NCBI GenBank assembly: GCA_949948735.1
Contig: CATLGV010000026.1
Location: 1 to 49,374, forward strand
Length of the DNA stretch: 49,374 nucleotides
Direction of reading: 5' to 3'
From: an uncultured Lachnospiraceae bacterium
Lineage (GTDB): Bacteria; Bacillota; Clostridia; Lachnospirales; Lachnospiraceae
Shown here: piece after piece, positions 16,937 through 25,784 of the stretch
Position numbering within the stretch: the first letter of the stretch is position 1
How the letters are laid out: each line of letters begins with the position of its first letter
Notes under the pieces: model-generated
The model's input: only the letters and a program-made list of their open reading frames with translations
Database searches by the model: none
Told to the model about the DNA's origin: nothing
Position numbers and translations under genes: made by a program

Positions 16937-18721
16937 ATGACTGCCATGAAATGGTTCTACTCTTTTCTGAAAAAGCATAACCGGCGTATGGCTTTTGGCC
17001 TCTTGATGGTTACCGTAATCTCGGTGCTGGCCATCGTAAAGCCCATCGTGTCCGGCTCTATCGTCGATGACGTTATCATCGCCGGCCGGTATGAGCTGCT
17101 GCCAGGGCTGATCGCACTGCTCATCCTGATTACCATCCTCCGGGGACTGCTGCGCTACTGGTCGCAGGTGATATTCGAATCCAGCTCGCAGAATGTCCTT
17201 TATTCCATGCGCGACACGGTATACCGGAAGCTCCTGCAGGAGGACTTTGACTTCTACAACAAGAAGCGCACCGGTGATCTGCTCAGCCGCCAGACCGGGG
17301 ACATGGACGCCATACGCCATTTTATCGCGTTTGTCATCTATCAGGTTTATGAAATGATATTCCTGTTTTTCTTTGCGCTGATTATGATCTTCACAGTAAA
17401 GTGGACGCTTGCGCTGTGCATGTGCGCGGTGCTTCCGTTTACCCTGCTTGTCACCTTAAGCCAGCGCAAAAACGGACGCCCCCTTTTCCAGAAGATTCGG
17501 GAGCAGTTCTCCTCCCTGAACACCTTTGTACAGGAAAATATCAGCGGCAACCGCGTCGTCAAGGCCTTCTCCAAGGAGGACTATGAAATCAGCAAATTTA
17601 ATAAAGAAAACGACGGTTATCGGGATGCTGAGCTTGCCGCGGCGGAAATCTGGACGAAATACGTTCCCCTGTTCGAATTTCTCTCCAATATGCTCACGAT
17701 CATCCTGATGCTTGTGGGCAGTATCATGGTTATTCATGGTGATATGACGCTCGGGAACTATGTAACCATCAACGGTTATCTGTGGATGCTGACCAATCCC
17801 CTGCGCCAAATCGGCTGGCGCATCAACGACATCCAGCGCTTTACTACCTCCGTCGAGAAGATCTACGCGACCTACAGCGAGGAGCCGAAGGTAAAGCGCC
17901 CCGAACAGGCGATTCCCTGTGAGCGGCTGCGGGGAGACGTCACCTTCCGCAACGTCTCCTACAGCGCGGATGACGAGGATATTATACATAATGTAAGCTT
18001 CTCCGTAAAGAGCGGTCAGACTGTCGGTATCCTCGGCTCCACCGGCTCCGGCAAGTCAACGATTATGAACCTGCTGTGCCGTTTTTACGATGTAACGGAC
18101 GGAGAGGTTCTCGTGGACGGCAGAAATGTCCGGGATTTGGATCTGTACAATCTGCGCCAGAACATCGGCATGGCGATGCAGGATGTCTTTCTGTTCTCCG
18201 ACACAGTCGAGGGCAATATTGCCTACAGCAAGCCCGACTGTCCGTTTGAGGAAGTACAGAATGCCGCTGTAATGGCGGACGCGGACAGCTTCATCCGGGA
18301 GATGCCGGACGGCTACGATACGATTGTCGGAGAACGCGGCGTCGGGCTTTCCGGCGGCCAGAAGCAGCGCATTTCCCTTGCGCGCGCGCTGTTGAAGGAT
18401 CCTTCGATTCTGATTTTGGACGATACAACCTCCGCCGTAGACATGGAGACAGAGAGCTATATCCAGCAGCAGCTGGGCGCCATCGGCCACAAGTGCACGA
18501 TCTTCGTCGTGGCCTACCGGATTTCTTCTATTAAAGATTCCGATTTGATTCTGGTGCTGAATGAGGGCCGTATCGTGGAACAGGGAACACACGACGAGCT
18601 GTTGGCGCGTAACGGCTATTACGCAACGGTTTTCCGCCATCAATACGGAGACTTCGAGAAATATGTCGATGAACTGAAGGCCGCCGAGAGACAAGGAGGT
18701 GGAATGCATGGCACGAAATAA
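16937..18721 (+). CDS. ABC exporter half-transporter with degenerate ATPase site (subunit 1)
   Basis: 594 residues. The ATG at 16937 is preferred over 16931 because it is spaced correctly from AAGGAGGT. An N-terminal six-helix transmembrane domain (about 10-310) is followed by a nucleotide-binding domain: Walker A GSTGSGKST, Q-loop MAMQDVF, signature LSGGQKQR, Walker B ILILDDTTSAVD and switch VVAYRISS. The catalytic Glu after Walker B is Asp and the switch His is Tyr, so this subunit supplies a non-hydrolysing site, as in heterodimeric exporters of the BmrC/YheI type. The downstream gene overlaps by 14 bases and supplies the canonical site. Substrate unknown: drugs, lipids or peptides. Confidence 0.9.
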   Translation: MTAMKWFYSFLKKHNRRMAFGLLMVTVISVLAIVKPIVSGSIVDDVIIAGRYELLPGLIALLILITILRGLLRYWSQVIFESSSQNVLYSMRDTVYRKLLQEDFDFYNKKRTGDLLSRQTGDMDAIRHFIAFVIYQVYEMIFLFFFALIMIFTVKWTLALCMCAVLPFTLLVTLSQRKNGRPLFQKIREQFSSLNTFVQENISGNRVVKAFSKEDYEISKFNKENDGYRDAELAAAEIWTKYVPLFEFLSNMLTIILMLVGSIMVIHGDMTLGNYVTINGYLWMLTNPLRQIGWRINDIQRFTTSVEKIYATYSEEPKVKRPEQAIPCERLRGDVTFRNVSYSADDEDIIHNVSFSVKSGQTVGILGSTGSGKSTIMNLLCRFYDVTDGEVLVDGRNVRDLDLYNLRQNIGMAMQDVFLFSDTVEGNIAYSKPDCPFEEVQNAAVMADADSFIREMPDGYDTIVGERGVGLSGGQKQRISLARALLKDPSILILDDTTSAVDMETESYIQQQLGAIGHKCTIFVVAYRISSIKDSDLILVLNEGRIVEQGTHDELLARNGYYATVFRHQYGDFEKYVDELKAAERQGGGMHGTK

Positions 18722-20495
18722 ATACGATATTGATGAGGTTATGGAGGACAAATTTGACTTAAGCCAGATTAAACGGCTCTTCCAGTATGTAAAGCCCTAC
18801 CGCGGACAGCTGGCGCTCGCGCTGTTTCTGATGCTGTCCTCCTCCGCGCTTACCATGCTTTTTCCGATTTTTATCAGCGAAATCATGGATAAATACATTC
18901 CTGCCGGAAATATACGCGCGATTGTGGTGATTACCCTGCTGTCGCTGGCCATCGTCTTATACGCCTGCGTCTGCATCCGGTTCAAGATTCGCATTACCAG
19001 CCGTATCGGCCAGGCAACCGTACACCAGCTGCGGTCGGATATTTTCTGCCATCTGCAGGAGCTGCCGTTTTCCTATTATGACGAACGGCCCCACGGCAAG
19101 ATACAGGTGCGCGTTGTCAACTATGTAAACAGCTTAAGCGACCTGCTCTCCAACGGTATCATCAACACGATTACCGATATGTGCAATCTGATATTTATCG
19201 TGGCGTTTATGCTGATGCTCCATGTGCGGCTCACGCTCATCTGTCTGTGCGGCCTGCCGGTCCTGATCGCCGTCATTATCTTTGTCAAAAAGCGTCAGCG
19301 GCGCGCATGGCAGATTCAGAGCAACAAGCAGTCCAACCTGACTGCGTACATCGCGGAAAGCATCAATGGCATACGGGTAACGCAGTCGTTTGTCCGCGAG
19401 CAGGAAAACACCTCCATCTTTAACCGTCTCAGCGACAGCTACCGTGGCGCGTGGATGCGTGCCGTCAAGTACAACTTCATCATGTGGCCCTGCATCGACT
19501 CGATTTCGACGGTAACCACCGCCTTCATCTATGTGATTGGCATCGGATGGATTTCGGGCGAGATTTACGGCGTTACCATCGGTATCCTGATAGCCTTTAC
19601 CTCCTATATTTCAAGGTTCTGGGAGCCGATTAACACGCTCGCGTCCTTCTACAATTCGCTGCTTACGGCGATTGCCTATCTGGAGCGCATATTCGAGACC
19701 ATCGACGAGCCGGTCAATGTCAAGGACGCGCCCGACGCCATAGAAATGCCGCCAATTGCCGGAAAGGTCGAGTTTCGGGACGTCTGCTTCAGCTACGAGG
19801 ACGGCATACAGATATTGAATAAGGTAAACTTTACCGCCAATCCGGGAGACACCTACGCAATCGTGGGACCTACCGGCGCAGGCAAATCGACCATCGTAAA
19901 CCTGATCTGCCGCTTCTACAATGTGGACTCCGGTACAATCCTGATTGACGGAACGGACATCTCCGGGACGACGCTCAAGTCCCTGCGCAGGCAGATGGGC
20001 ATAATGATGCAGGACAGCTTTATCTTCTCCGGCACCATTATGGATAACATACGTTATGGAAATCTGGACGCCACCGAAGAGGAAGTCATCGCCGCCGCCA
20101 AAACGGTCTGCGCCCATGACTTTATTATGGAAATGGAAAACGGCTACCAGACGCAGGTAAATGAGCGCGGAAGCCGCCTGTCCGCCGGACAGCGCCAGCT
20201 GATCAGCTTTGCGCGGGCGCTGCTTGAAAATCCCGCCATCCTGATACTGGATGAGGCGACCTCCAGCATTGACACGGAAACGGAAATCCTTCTGCAAAAG
20301 GGCCTGAACCGGCTGCTGGAGGGCCGTACCTCCTTTATTATCGCGCACCGGCTTTCTACCATTAAGAACGCCAGCTGCATTATGTATGTGGATAAGGGCA
20401 ATATCCTCGAAAGCGGCACGCACGACGAGCTGCTCGCGCTCAAGGGCGAATATTACAACCTGTTTATGTCGCAGTATGATTTCCTGAAGAAATAA
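18708..20495 (+). CDS. ABC exporter half-transporter with canonical ATPase site (subunit 2)
   Basis: 595 residues from the ATG at 18708, eight bases after AGGAGG; it overlaps the end of subunit 1, so translation is coupled. A transmembrane domain (about 35-335) is followed by an NBD with Walker A GPTGAGKST, signature LSAGQRQL, Walker B ILILDEATSSID with the catalytic Glu, and switch IIAHRLST with the His. The partner subunit lacks both residues, so the pair forms a heterodimeric exporter with one active site of the BmrD/YheH type. The N-terminal extension (MARNKYDIDEVMEDKFDLSQ) is characteristic of this subunit class. No regulator gene is adjacent. Terminator at 20522-20555. Confidence 0.9.
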   Translation: MARNKYDIDEVMEDKFDLSQIKRLFQYVKPYRGQLALALFLMLSSSALTMLFPIFISEIMDKYIPAGNIRAIVVITLLSLAIVLYACVCIRFKIRITSRIGQATVHQLRSDIFCHLQELPFSYYDERPHGKIQVRVVNYVNSLSDLLSNGIINTITDMCNLIFIVAFMLMLHVRLTLICLCGLPVLIAVIIFVKKRQRRAWQIQSNKQSNLTAYIAESINGIRVTQSFVREQENTSIFNRLSDSYRGAWMRAVKYNFIMWPCIDSISTVTTAFIYVIGIGWISGEIYGVTIGILIAFTSYISRFWEPINTLASFYNSLLTAIAYLERIFETIDEPVNVKDAPDAIEMPPIAGKVEFRDVCFSYEDGIQILNKVNFTANPGDTYAIVGPTGAGKSTIVNLICRFYNVDSGTILIDGTDISGTTLKSLRRQMGIMMQDSFIFSGTIMDNIRYGNLDATEEEVIAAAKTVCAHDFIMEMENGYQTQVNERGSRLSAGQRQLISFARALLENPAILILDEATSSIDTETEILLQKGLNRLLEGRTSFIIAHRLSTIKNASCIMYVDKGNILESGTHDELLALKGEYYNLFMSQYDFLKK

Positions 20496-20521
20496 AATCA
20501 AGCGTCGGCACGTGCAATTAC

Positions 20522-20555
20522 AAAAAAGGGCTGTGAAAAACACAGTCCCCTTTTT
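20522..20555. terminator. bidirectional terminator
   Basis: AAAAAAGGGCTGTG and CACAGTCCCCTTTTT pair around five A (one extra C). It lies between the convergent exporter and MATE genes and has a T-run in both directions. Confidence 0.85.
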
Positions 20556-20594
20556 CAATGATTTACGCTGCCGCCGCTTCCGAAAGCGTTTCTT

Positions 20595-21944
20595 TTATTG
20601 TTTCCGCAGCGCCTTCCTTGCGACAATCGCAAACGTCAGCGCATGGACAAGCAGCGTGATTGTCCATGTAATGGGGTAGGAGACATACACGGTTGTGAGC
20701 GTATGATACTGCGGGATTTTGAAGACCGTCGCAATCCACACAAGCCGCAGGCCGCAGGCGCCAATCAGCGATACAATCATCGGAATCACCGCATAACCGA
20801 TACCGCGCAGCGCGCCTACCAGCACGTCCATCACTCCGCAGAGCGCATACAGGGTGCAGATAATCCTTAACCGCATCATCCCTGCCGCAATGACCTCGCT
20901 GCTGGGCGAATAGATTCCCAGCAGCGTATCTCCCAGAAATACCGCAAGATTGCCAAGTATCAGCCCCGTTGCAATCACGCAGAGCTCTCCCGCAAGCAGG
21001 ATCCGGTAGATTCGCTTATATTCCTTCGCCCCGTAATTCTGGCTGGTAAAGGAAATCGTAGCCTGATAAAAGGCGTTCATCGCCATATAGACAAAGCCTT
21101 CGATGTTGGCCGCCGCCGAGTTGCCCGCAACGGCAATCGCACCAAAGGAATTGACCGCGGACTGAATCACAACATTGGAGAGCGAAAAGACCATTCCCTG
21201 AAATCCCGCCGGAAGCCCCACTCGAAGTATCTTCGCGAATTTTTCCCGGTTAATCGCCAGCGCCCTCAAATCCAGATGGATGCCGCCCTTCTCCCGTATC
21301 AGGCACCGCACTACCAGAACGGCGGAAACTGTCTGCGAAATCGCCGTTGCCGCCGCAACTCCTGCGACGCCCCACCGGCAGACAATCACGAAGAACAGAT
21401 TGAGCAGCACATTGACGACGCCCGCCTCAATCAGATAATAAAGCGGACGCTTGGTATCCCCGACTGCACGCAGAATCGCGCTGCCAAAATTATAGACCAT
21501 TGTCGAGGTCATTCCGAGAAAATAAATCCGCAGATAGAGTACCGCAAGCTCCAGCACCTCTTCGGGCGCCTGCATCAGCTCCAGCAATACCCGCGCGCCC
21601 GCAATCCCGATAACCGTCAAAATCACGCCGCTGAAAACGCTCAACAGCATTGAGGTATGTACGGTCTCTTTCAGGTCGCTGTCCTTTTTCGCCCCGTAAT
21701 ACTGTGCGACAAGCACATTCGTGCCGATGGACATGCCGATAAAGAGATTCGTAATCAGATTAATCAGCGAGCCGTTGGAACCGACCGCGGCCAGCGCATT
21801 ATCCCCCGCAAACCGCCCGACTACGACGATGTCCGCCGCGTTAAACAGCAGCTGCAGAATGCCCGAAAACATCAGCGGTATCGCAAACACCAGCATTTTG
21901 TGAAACACCGGGCCGCTGCACATATCGATTTCGTACTTTTTCAT
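20595..21944 (-). CDS. MATE family multidrug/sodium antiporter
   Basis: 449 residues from the ATG at 21944 (spaced five bases from GGAGG; an ATG at 21956 overlaps that site). About twelve hydrophobic segments in two similar halves fit the MATE fold. N-terminal sequences PLMFSGILQLLFNAADIVVVG and SIGTNVLVAQYYGA are characteristic. MATE proteins expel organic cations, drugs or metabolites in exchange for Na+ or H+. It is the last gene of an argC-rsmF-MATE run; the gap to rsmF is 12 bases, so co-transcription is very likely, although the three functions do not obviously belong together. Confidence 0.9.
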   Translation of the reverse strand: MKKYEIDMCSGPVFHKMLVFAIPLMFSGILQLLFNAADIVVVGRFAGDNALAAVGSNGSLINLITNLFIGMSIGTNVLVAQYYGAKKDSDLKETVHTSMLLSVFSGVILTVIGIAGARVLLELMQAPEEVLELAVLYLRIYFLGMTSTMVYNFGSAILRAVGDTKRPLYYLIEAGVVNVLLNLFFVIVCRWGVAGVAAATAISQTVSAVLVVRCLIREKGGIHLDLRALAINREKFAKILRVGLPAGFQGMVFSLSNVVIQSAVNSFGAIAVAGNSAAANIEGFVYMAMNAFYQATISFTSQNYGAKEYKRIYRILLAGELCVIATGLILGNLAVFLGDTLLGIYSPSSEVIAAGMMRLRIICTLYALCGVMDVLVGALRGIGYAVIPMIVSLIGACGLRLVWIATVFKIPQYHTLTTVYVSYPITWTITLLVHALTFAIVARKALRKQ

Positions 21945-21956
21945 CCCTGCCTCCAT

Positions 21957-23378
21957 TCACCTCCGAAGCCCCTTCGGATAATGGTTCTTCATTATCTGTC
22001 CCGCAAGCTTTCCCCAGCCGATGCCATATCCCTGATAGGTCATCAGATGCCACCCCTTTTCGCCGGACGCGGCCAGCGTCTGTCCGCCCAGATATGCCTG
22101 CGCCTGTGTATCCGTACCGTCATAAAGCTCCATGCATTGCCTCACTTCATGCGCGGCCAGCGCAAGCGCGAGCGCGTGAGACGGCTCAAAGCGGTTCTTC
22201 TTGAACGTCCCCAGATGCAGCCCGGGACGGAGCACCCTTAAGCCTGTCACCGAGGGCATGTCCTGCGGCATCCGGTAAAGCTGGTCGCCAAAGCGGAGAA
22301 GGCTGTCTTCCCGCCCCGCAAGTAAATCTATGCAAAGCGTCTCCTCCTGAAACTGCGCAAATTCCTTCGCGTCCTTTAAGCGCATTCCCTTTTGCTCCCC
22401 GCCGGGAAAGGGTCTGCGAAACCCTTCCGGTATACTGCCGTCCTTGCGCAGCACCGCAAGATAATGCCCTTCTCCCGCCGCCAGATGCGGAAACAGCCGT
22501 ACGGTACGGCTTAACGCAGGCAAATCCACCTCTGTCTGCGCCGCATCCGCGCCGTAATACGCCCATTCGGGCACGCCCGCCGTCATTCCGTCGTACAGCG
22601 CCGCATCCGCAAGCCCGTATGCCGGATGACGCTGCAGAAACCGGGCGACGCTCCCCTCATTCTCGTCAGGCGCAAACGTACACGTCGAATATACCAGCCT
22701 TCCGCCCGCCCGCAGCATCACGTCGGCACAATCCAGGATTTCGTCCTGCCTTTCTGCGCAGAGCCTTACATTTGCAAGGCTCCACTCCGCCGTCGCATCG
22801 GGATTCCTGCGAAACATTCCTTCGCCGGAGCAGGGCGCATCCACCAGAATACAGTCAAAATATTCCCCGAACAGCTCCGCCAGATGCTGTGGGGATTCAT
22901 TGGTTACCAGCGCATTTTGAATGCCCATGCGCTCGACATTTTCCGACAATATTTTTGCTCTTGCAGGATGTATTTCATTACAGACAAGAAGTCCTTCATT
23001 TTTCATGTCCGCTGCAAGCTGCGCAGTCTTCCCGCCGGGCGCCGCGCAAAGATCCAACACCCGCTCCCCCGGCTTTACTCCAAGATACCCCGCGGGCGCC
23101 ATCGCGCTCGGCTCCTGTATATAGTATACCCCTGCCTCATGCATCGGGTGCCTGCCGGGCCGCTGCGCCCCGTCATAATAAAATCCGTCCCGCGCCCACA
23201 AAACCTCCTGTAGTCCCGTAAAAAGCGCTTTCTGCAAAAACGCCTCCCGCGTCCCCTTAAGCGTATTTACCCGCAGCGCGGTACGGCCTTCCTCTTCATA
23301 GCTGCGTCGGAAAGCAGGATACGCTTCCCCGAGCATATCCTGCATTCTTGTCTCAAACTCTTTTGGCAGTGTTATCAT
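21957..23378 (-). CDS. rsmF: 16S rRNA m5C methyltransferase, RsmF-like (NOL1/NOP2/Sun family)
   Basis: 473 residues from the ATG at 23378, one base after the argC stop. The SAM-binding domain shows DLCAAPGGKTAQLA, then VDAPCSGEGMF with the catalytic Cys and STCTFAPDENEG with the second conserved Cys. The C-terminal part (about 300-473) contains LRPGLHLGTFKKNRFEPSHALA, a PUA-like RNA-binding region typical of RsmF/YebU rather than RsmB. It should methylate C5 of a cytidine in 16S rRNA (C1407 in E. coli numbering; specificity here inferred). Translation is probably coupled with argC, as no clear separate ribosome binding site is seen. Confidence 0.87.
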   Translation of the reverse strand: MITLPKEFETRMQDMLGEAYPAFRRSYEEEGRTALRVNTLKGTREAFLQKALFTGLQEVLWARDGFYYDGAQRPGRHPMHEAGVYYIQEPSAMAPAGYLGVKPGERVLDLCAAPGGKTAQLAADMKNEGLLVCNEIHPARAKILSENVERMGIQNALVTNESPQHLAELFGEYFDCILVDAPCSGEGMFRRNPDATAEWSLANVRLCAERQDEILDCADVMLRAGGRLVYSTCTFAPDENEGSVARFLQRHPAYGLADAALYDGMTAGVPEWAYYGADAAQTEVDLPALSRTVRLFPHLAAGEGHYLAVLRKDGSIPEGFRRPFPGGEQKGMRLKDAKEFAQFQEETLCIDLLAGREDSLLRFGDQLYRMPQDMPSVTGLRVLRPGLHLGTFKKNRFEPSHALALALAAHEVRQCMELYDGTDTQAQAYLGGQTLAASGEKGWHLMTYQGYGIGWGKLAGQIMKNHYPKGLRR

Positions 23379-23379
23379 T

Positions 23380-24324
23380 TTACAAAACCAGTCCCTTATC
23401 TTCGTCACAGCCCATCAGGATATTCAGGCACTGTACCGCGGCGCCGGACGCGCCCTTTCCCAGATTGTCAAACCGTGTGCTTACCAGAAGCCGTTCCTCG
23501 TTCCCCGTGACATAAATCTCAATACCGTCCCAGCCGGAGCAGGCATTTCCCGCAAGAAATCCGTTGTAACCGGCCTCTGCGCCAAACGGCATCACCCTGA
23601 CGAACCTCTCGCCCGCATAGTATTCACTGAAAAATGCATGAAGCCCCTCGGGCGTCGGCGCACCGGTAAGCATGTCCGCATAAAACGGCGTCGTCAAAAG
23701 CATTCCGCTGTAATAATCGCATATAATGGGAGAAAACAGCGGCGTTCTTTGCAGTCCCGTGATCTTCTGCATCTCCTTTAAATGCTTGTGGTTCTGCGCA
23801 AGCGCGTACTCGCGCGGCGCATCCAGCTCCTTGTCCCGCTCTGCTGCCTCATAGACCGCGATGGTCTTCTTTCCCGCGCCGCTGTAGCCCGACATGGCAA
23901 ACGCGGATACAGGGTAATCCGAAGGCAGAATGCCGCCGGCGATCATCGGATAAACGATTGTGATAAATCCGGTTGCATAGCACCCGGGCACCGCAATCCT
24001 TTTGCTTTCGCGGATGGCAGCCCGATGCGCCTTTGACAGCTCCGGATACCCGTACGCCCAGCCCGGCTCTGTTCTGTGCGCCGTCGAAGTGTCGATAATA
24101 ACGACATTCTCGTTCTCGACCATGGCTGCCGCCTCTCTGGCCGCCGCGTCCGGCAGGCACAAAAAGGTAATATCCGATTCGTTGATATATTTTCTGATCT
24201 CCGCCGGATCCTTGCGCAGCTGCGTCGGTATCCGCAACAGCTCAATATCATCCCGTCCCTCAAAGCGCTCGAAAATCCGGAGCCCCGTTGTTCCCTCACT
24301 GCCGTCAATAAATATCTTTTTCAT
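23380..24324 (-). CDS. argC: N-acetyl-gamma-glutamyl-phosphate reductase, short (type 2) form
   Basis: 314 residues, the size of the short ArgC class. The N-terminal Rossmann part begins MKKIFIDGSEGTTGLRI; the catalytic cysteine is in VPGCYATGF, and SGYSGAGKK follows. It reduces N-acetylglutamyl 5-phosphate to the semialdehyde with NADPH, the third step of arginine synthesis. No other arg gene is next to it; instead rsmF and a MATE gene follow immediately, so the arginine pathway is split in this genome. A GAGGAGAAACAGG site precedes the ATG. The region upstream holds a 50-bp inverted repeat (24374-24423) but no recognised ARG box. Confidence 0.92.
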   Translation of the reverse strand: MKKIFIDGSEGTTGLRIFERFEGRDDIELLRIPTQLRKDPAEIRKYINESDITFLCLPDAAAREAAAMVENENVVIIDTSTAHRTEPGWAYGYPELSKAHRAAIRESKRIAVPGCYATGFITIVYPMIAGGILPSDYPVSAFAMSGYSGAGKKTIAVYEAAERDKELDAPREYALAQNHKHLKEMQKITGLQRTPLFSPIICDYYSGMLLTTPFYADMLTGAPTPEGLHAFFSEYYAGERFVRVMPFGAEAGYNGFLAGNACSGWDGIEIYVTGNEERLLVSTRFDNLGKGASGAAVQCLNILMGCDEDKGLVL

Positions 24325-24373
24325 CCTGTTTCTCCTCGTTTTGTATGTATAACAATCGTTATGTTATTCTGCA

Positions 24374-24423
24374 GGTACTCTCGCCTGACAAAAGCCTATA
24401 CGCCCCTGTCAATTGAGGGTACC
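24374..24423. repeat. 50-bp inverted repeat upstream of argC
   Basis: The arms GGTACTCTCGCCTGACA (24374-24390) and TGTCAATTGAGGGTACC (24407-24423) pair with a few mismatches around 16 bases. The 15-mer TGTCAATTGAGGGTA in the right arm occurs again, inverted, at 45010-45024. It may be a structured leader, a terminator for the peptidase gene or a dispersed small repeat. Confidence 0.5.
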
Positions 24424-24458
24424 TTAATCATATGACGAACCTGCCGGAAAGTCAAACG

Positions 24459-25724
24459 CTAAATCTGTGACATTCCGCCGACCAGTATGTACCTGTTATC
24501 CTCATAGATTTTGGGAAATTGGCTCATATCCAGCGGATTCTCCCCCAGGCCCACTTCAATCGTATAACCGGGACGGTTGTAATCCTGAATAAACCAGTCC
24601 TTATACCCCGCATACCCGGACGCCGCAGGCGTCTGCTCGACGGCATAGCCGCTGACCTGCCCGAAATATTCCGCTATCCTGCGGGAATCAGCCGGTTCAT
24701 AGTCCAAGTACTTCCAATAAATGACTTCTCCCTGTGTGTGATAAGCAAGAATCAGCCTGAAGTCATGGCTGCGGGTAAATTGATACATATTAACGCTTTC
24801 CGGCGCCGTAAGCGGCGCCTCCCCGACATAATCGCGCGGCGCCGGCGAGACATATCCCTGTGCGAACTTGATTTCTCTTGCCTGCTCCCAGCCCGCCGGG
24901 AACTGAAGATTCAAATCAATGCCGTTGATATTGGCCTTCCAGCCGTTCGGGTACGGTATCGAGGGGTAATCCGCAGCAATCGCCGCCGTGCGCATCCGGT
25001 AGGTGTCATTTTGAATCGCTCCGTTGACCAGATCCACGCCGTCCGGATTGACCATCGGTATCACAAACAGCGTATATTCCTCGAAAAGCAGCCGGGCGTC
25101 CTCCCCGTAAATTGCCGCTTCCGCCGCATAAGCGGCCGCGTATTCCTCCGCGAATTTGAGCAGGACCGGCGTTGTAATCCACTCGTTTGCGTGAAACGCC
25201 GCGCTATAGCACACCTGCTTCGTTCCCGTTCCAATCTGAATATAGCATATCTCCCGCTCCATAACGCTCTGCCCGATGCAGCCTGTCACCAGAAACGGGT
25301 ACCGGACCGCCATTCCTTCCAGGATGAACGCATTCAGCACCGACGTATAGGGCACCTCCTCGGAAACAAGCGGAAAAGAAAAAGGAACGTATATTCTCGT
25401 CCCTGTCTGCAAATTAAGAGGATCCATGTCCGGATTCGCCATAGAAACAGCCGACTCTGTAGTACGGTACTGCGCCGCAATGCGCGCAATCGTATCCCCC
25501 TGGGTTATGATATGGGTCGTATAGCCCTTTAAATACGGTATCAGCTTTGTCCACAGCGCCACGTCCACATAGCAGCCCACGCTCTCCCCGGAAAACTGCC
25601 GCACCGCCTCACAGGTTCTCTGACCGAACCGTCCGTCAATCGCCACCGGATACCCGGCCCGGTTCAGCGCAAGCTGCAGATACCGGACAAATACCCCCAT
25701 ATCACCAATATATATATTTCTCAT
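24459..25724 (-). CDS. M14 zinc carboxypeptidase with peptidoglycan-binding and LysM domains
   Basis: 421 residues, three domains: PG_binding_1-like (about 5-65, DGRFGQRTCEAVRQFS), LysM (about 68-113, HIITQGDTIARIAAQY ... LQTGTRIYVP) and an M14 peptidase (about 125-421). Zinc ligands are H178 and E181 in FHANEW and the later His in AYHTQG; the catalytic Glu is in YTIEVGLGENPL. This layout matches gamma-D-glutamyl-diaminopimelate endopeptidases (ENP1, YqgT) that cleave peptidoglycan stem peptides during sporulation or recycling. There is no signal peptide, as in those proteins. The PurF-like gene ends 60 bases upstream on the same strand. Confidence 0.88.
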   Translation of the reverse strand: MRNIYIGDMGVFVRYLQLALNRAGYPVAIDGRFGQRTCEAVRQFSGESVGCYVDVALWTKLIPYLKGYTTHIITQGDTIARIAAQYRTTESAVSMANPDMDPLNLQTGTRIYVPFSFPLVSEEVPYTSVLNAFILEGMAVRYPFLVTGCIGQSVMEREICYIQIGTGTKQVCYSAAFHANEWITTPVLLKFAEEYAAAYAAEAAIYGEDARLLFEEYTLFVIPMVNPDGVDLVNGAIQNDTYRMRTAAIAADYPSIPYPNGWKANINGIDLNLQFPAGWEQAREIKFAQGYVSPAPRDYVGEAPLTAPESVNMYQFTRSHDFRLILAYHTQGEVIYWKYLDYEPADSRRIAEYFGQVSGYAVEQTPAASGYAGYKDWFIQDYNRPGYTIEVGLGENPLDMSQFPKIYEDNRYILVGGMSQI

Positions 25725-25784
25725 CTGCCCACCAGCTCTTATATATCTTTATACTATATGCGGGCGGGCGCGGAATGATACCGT

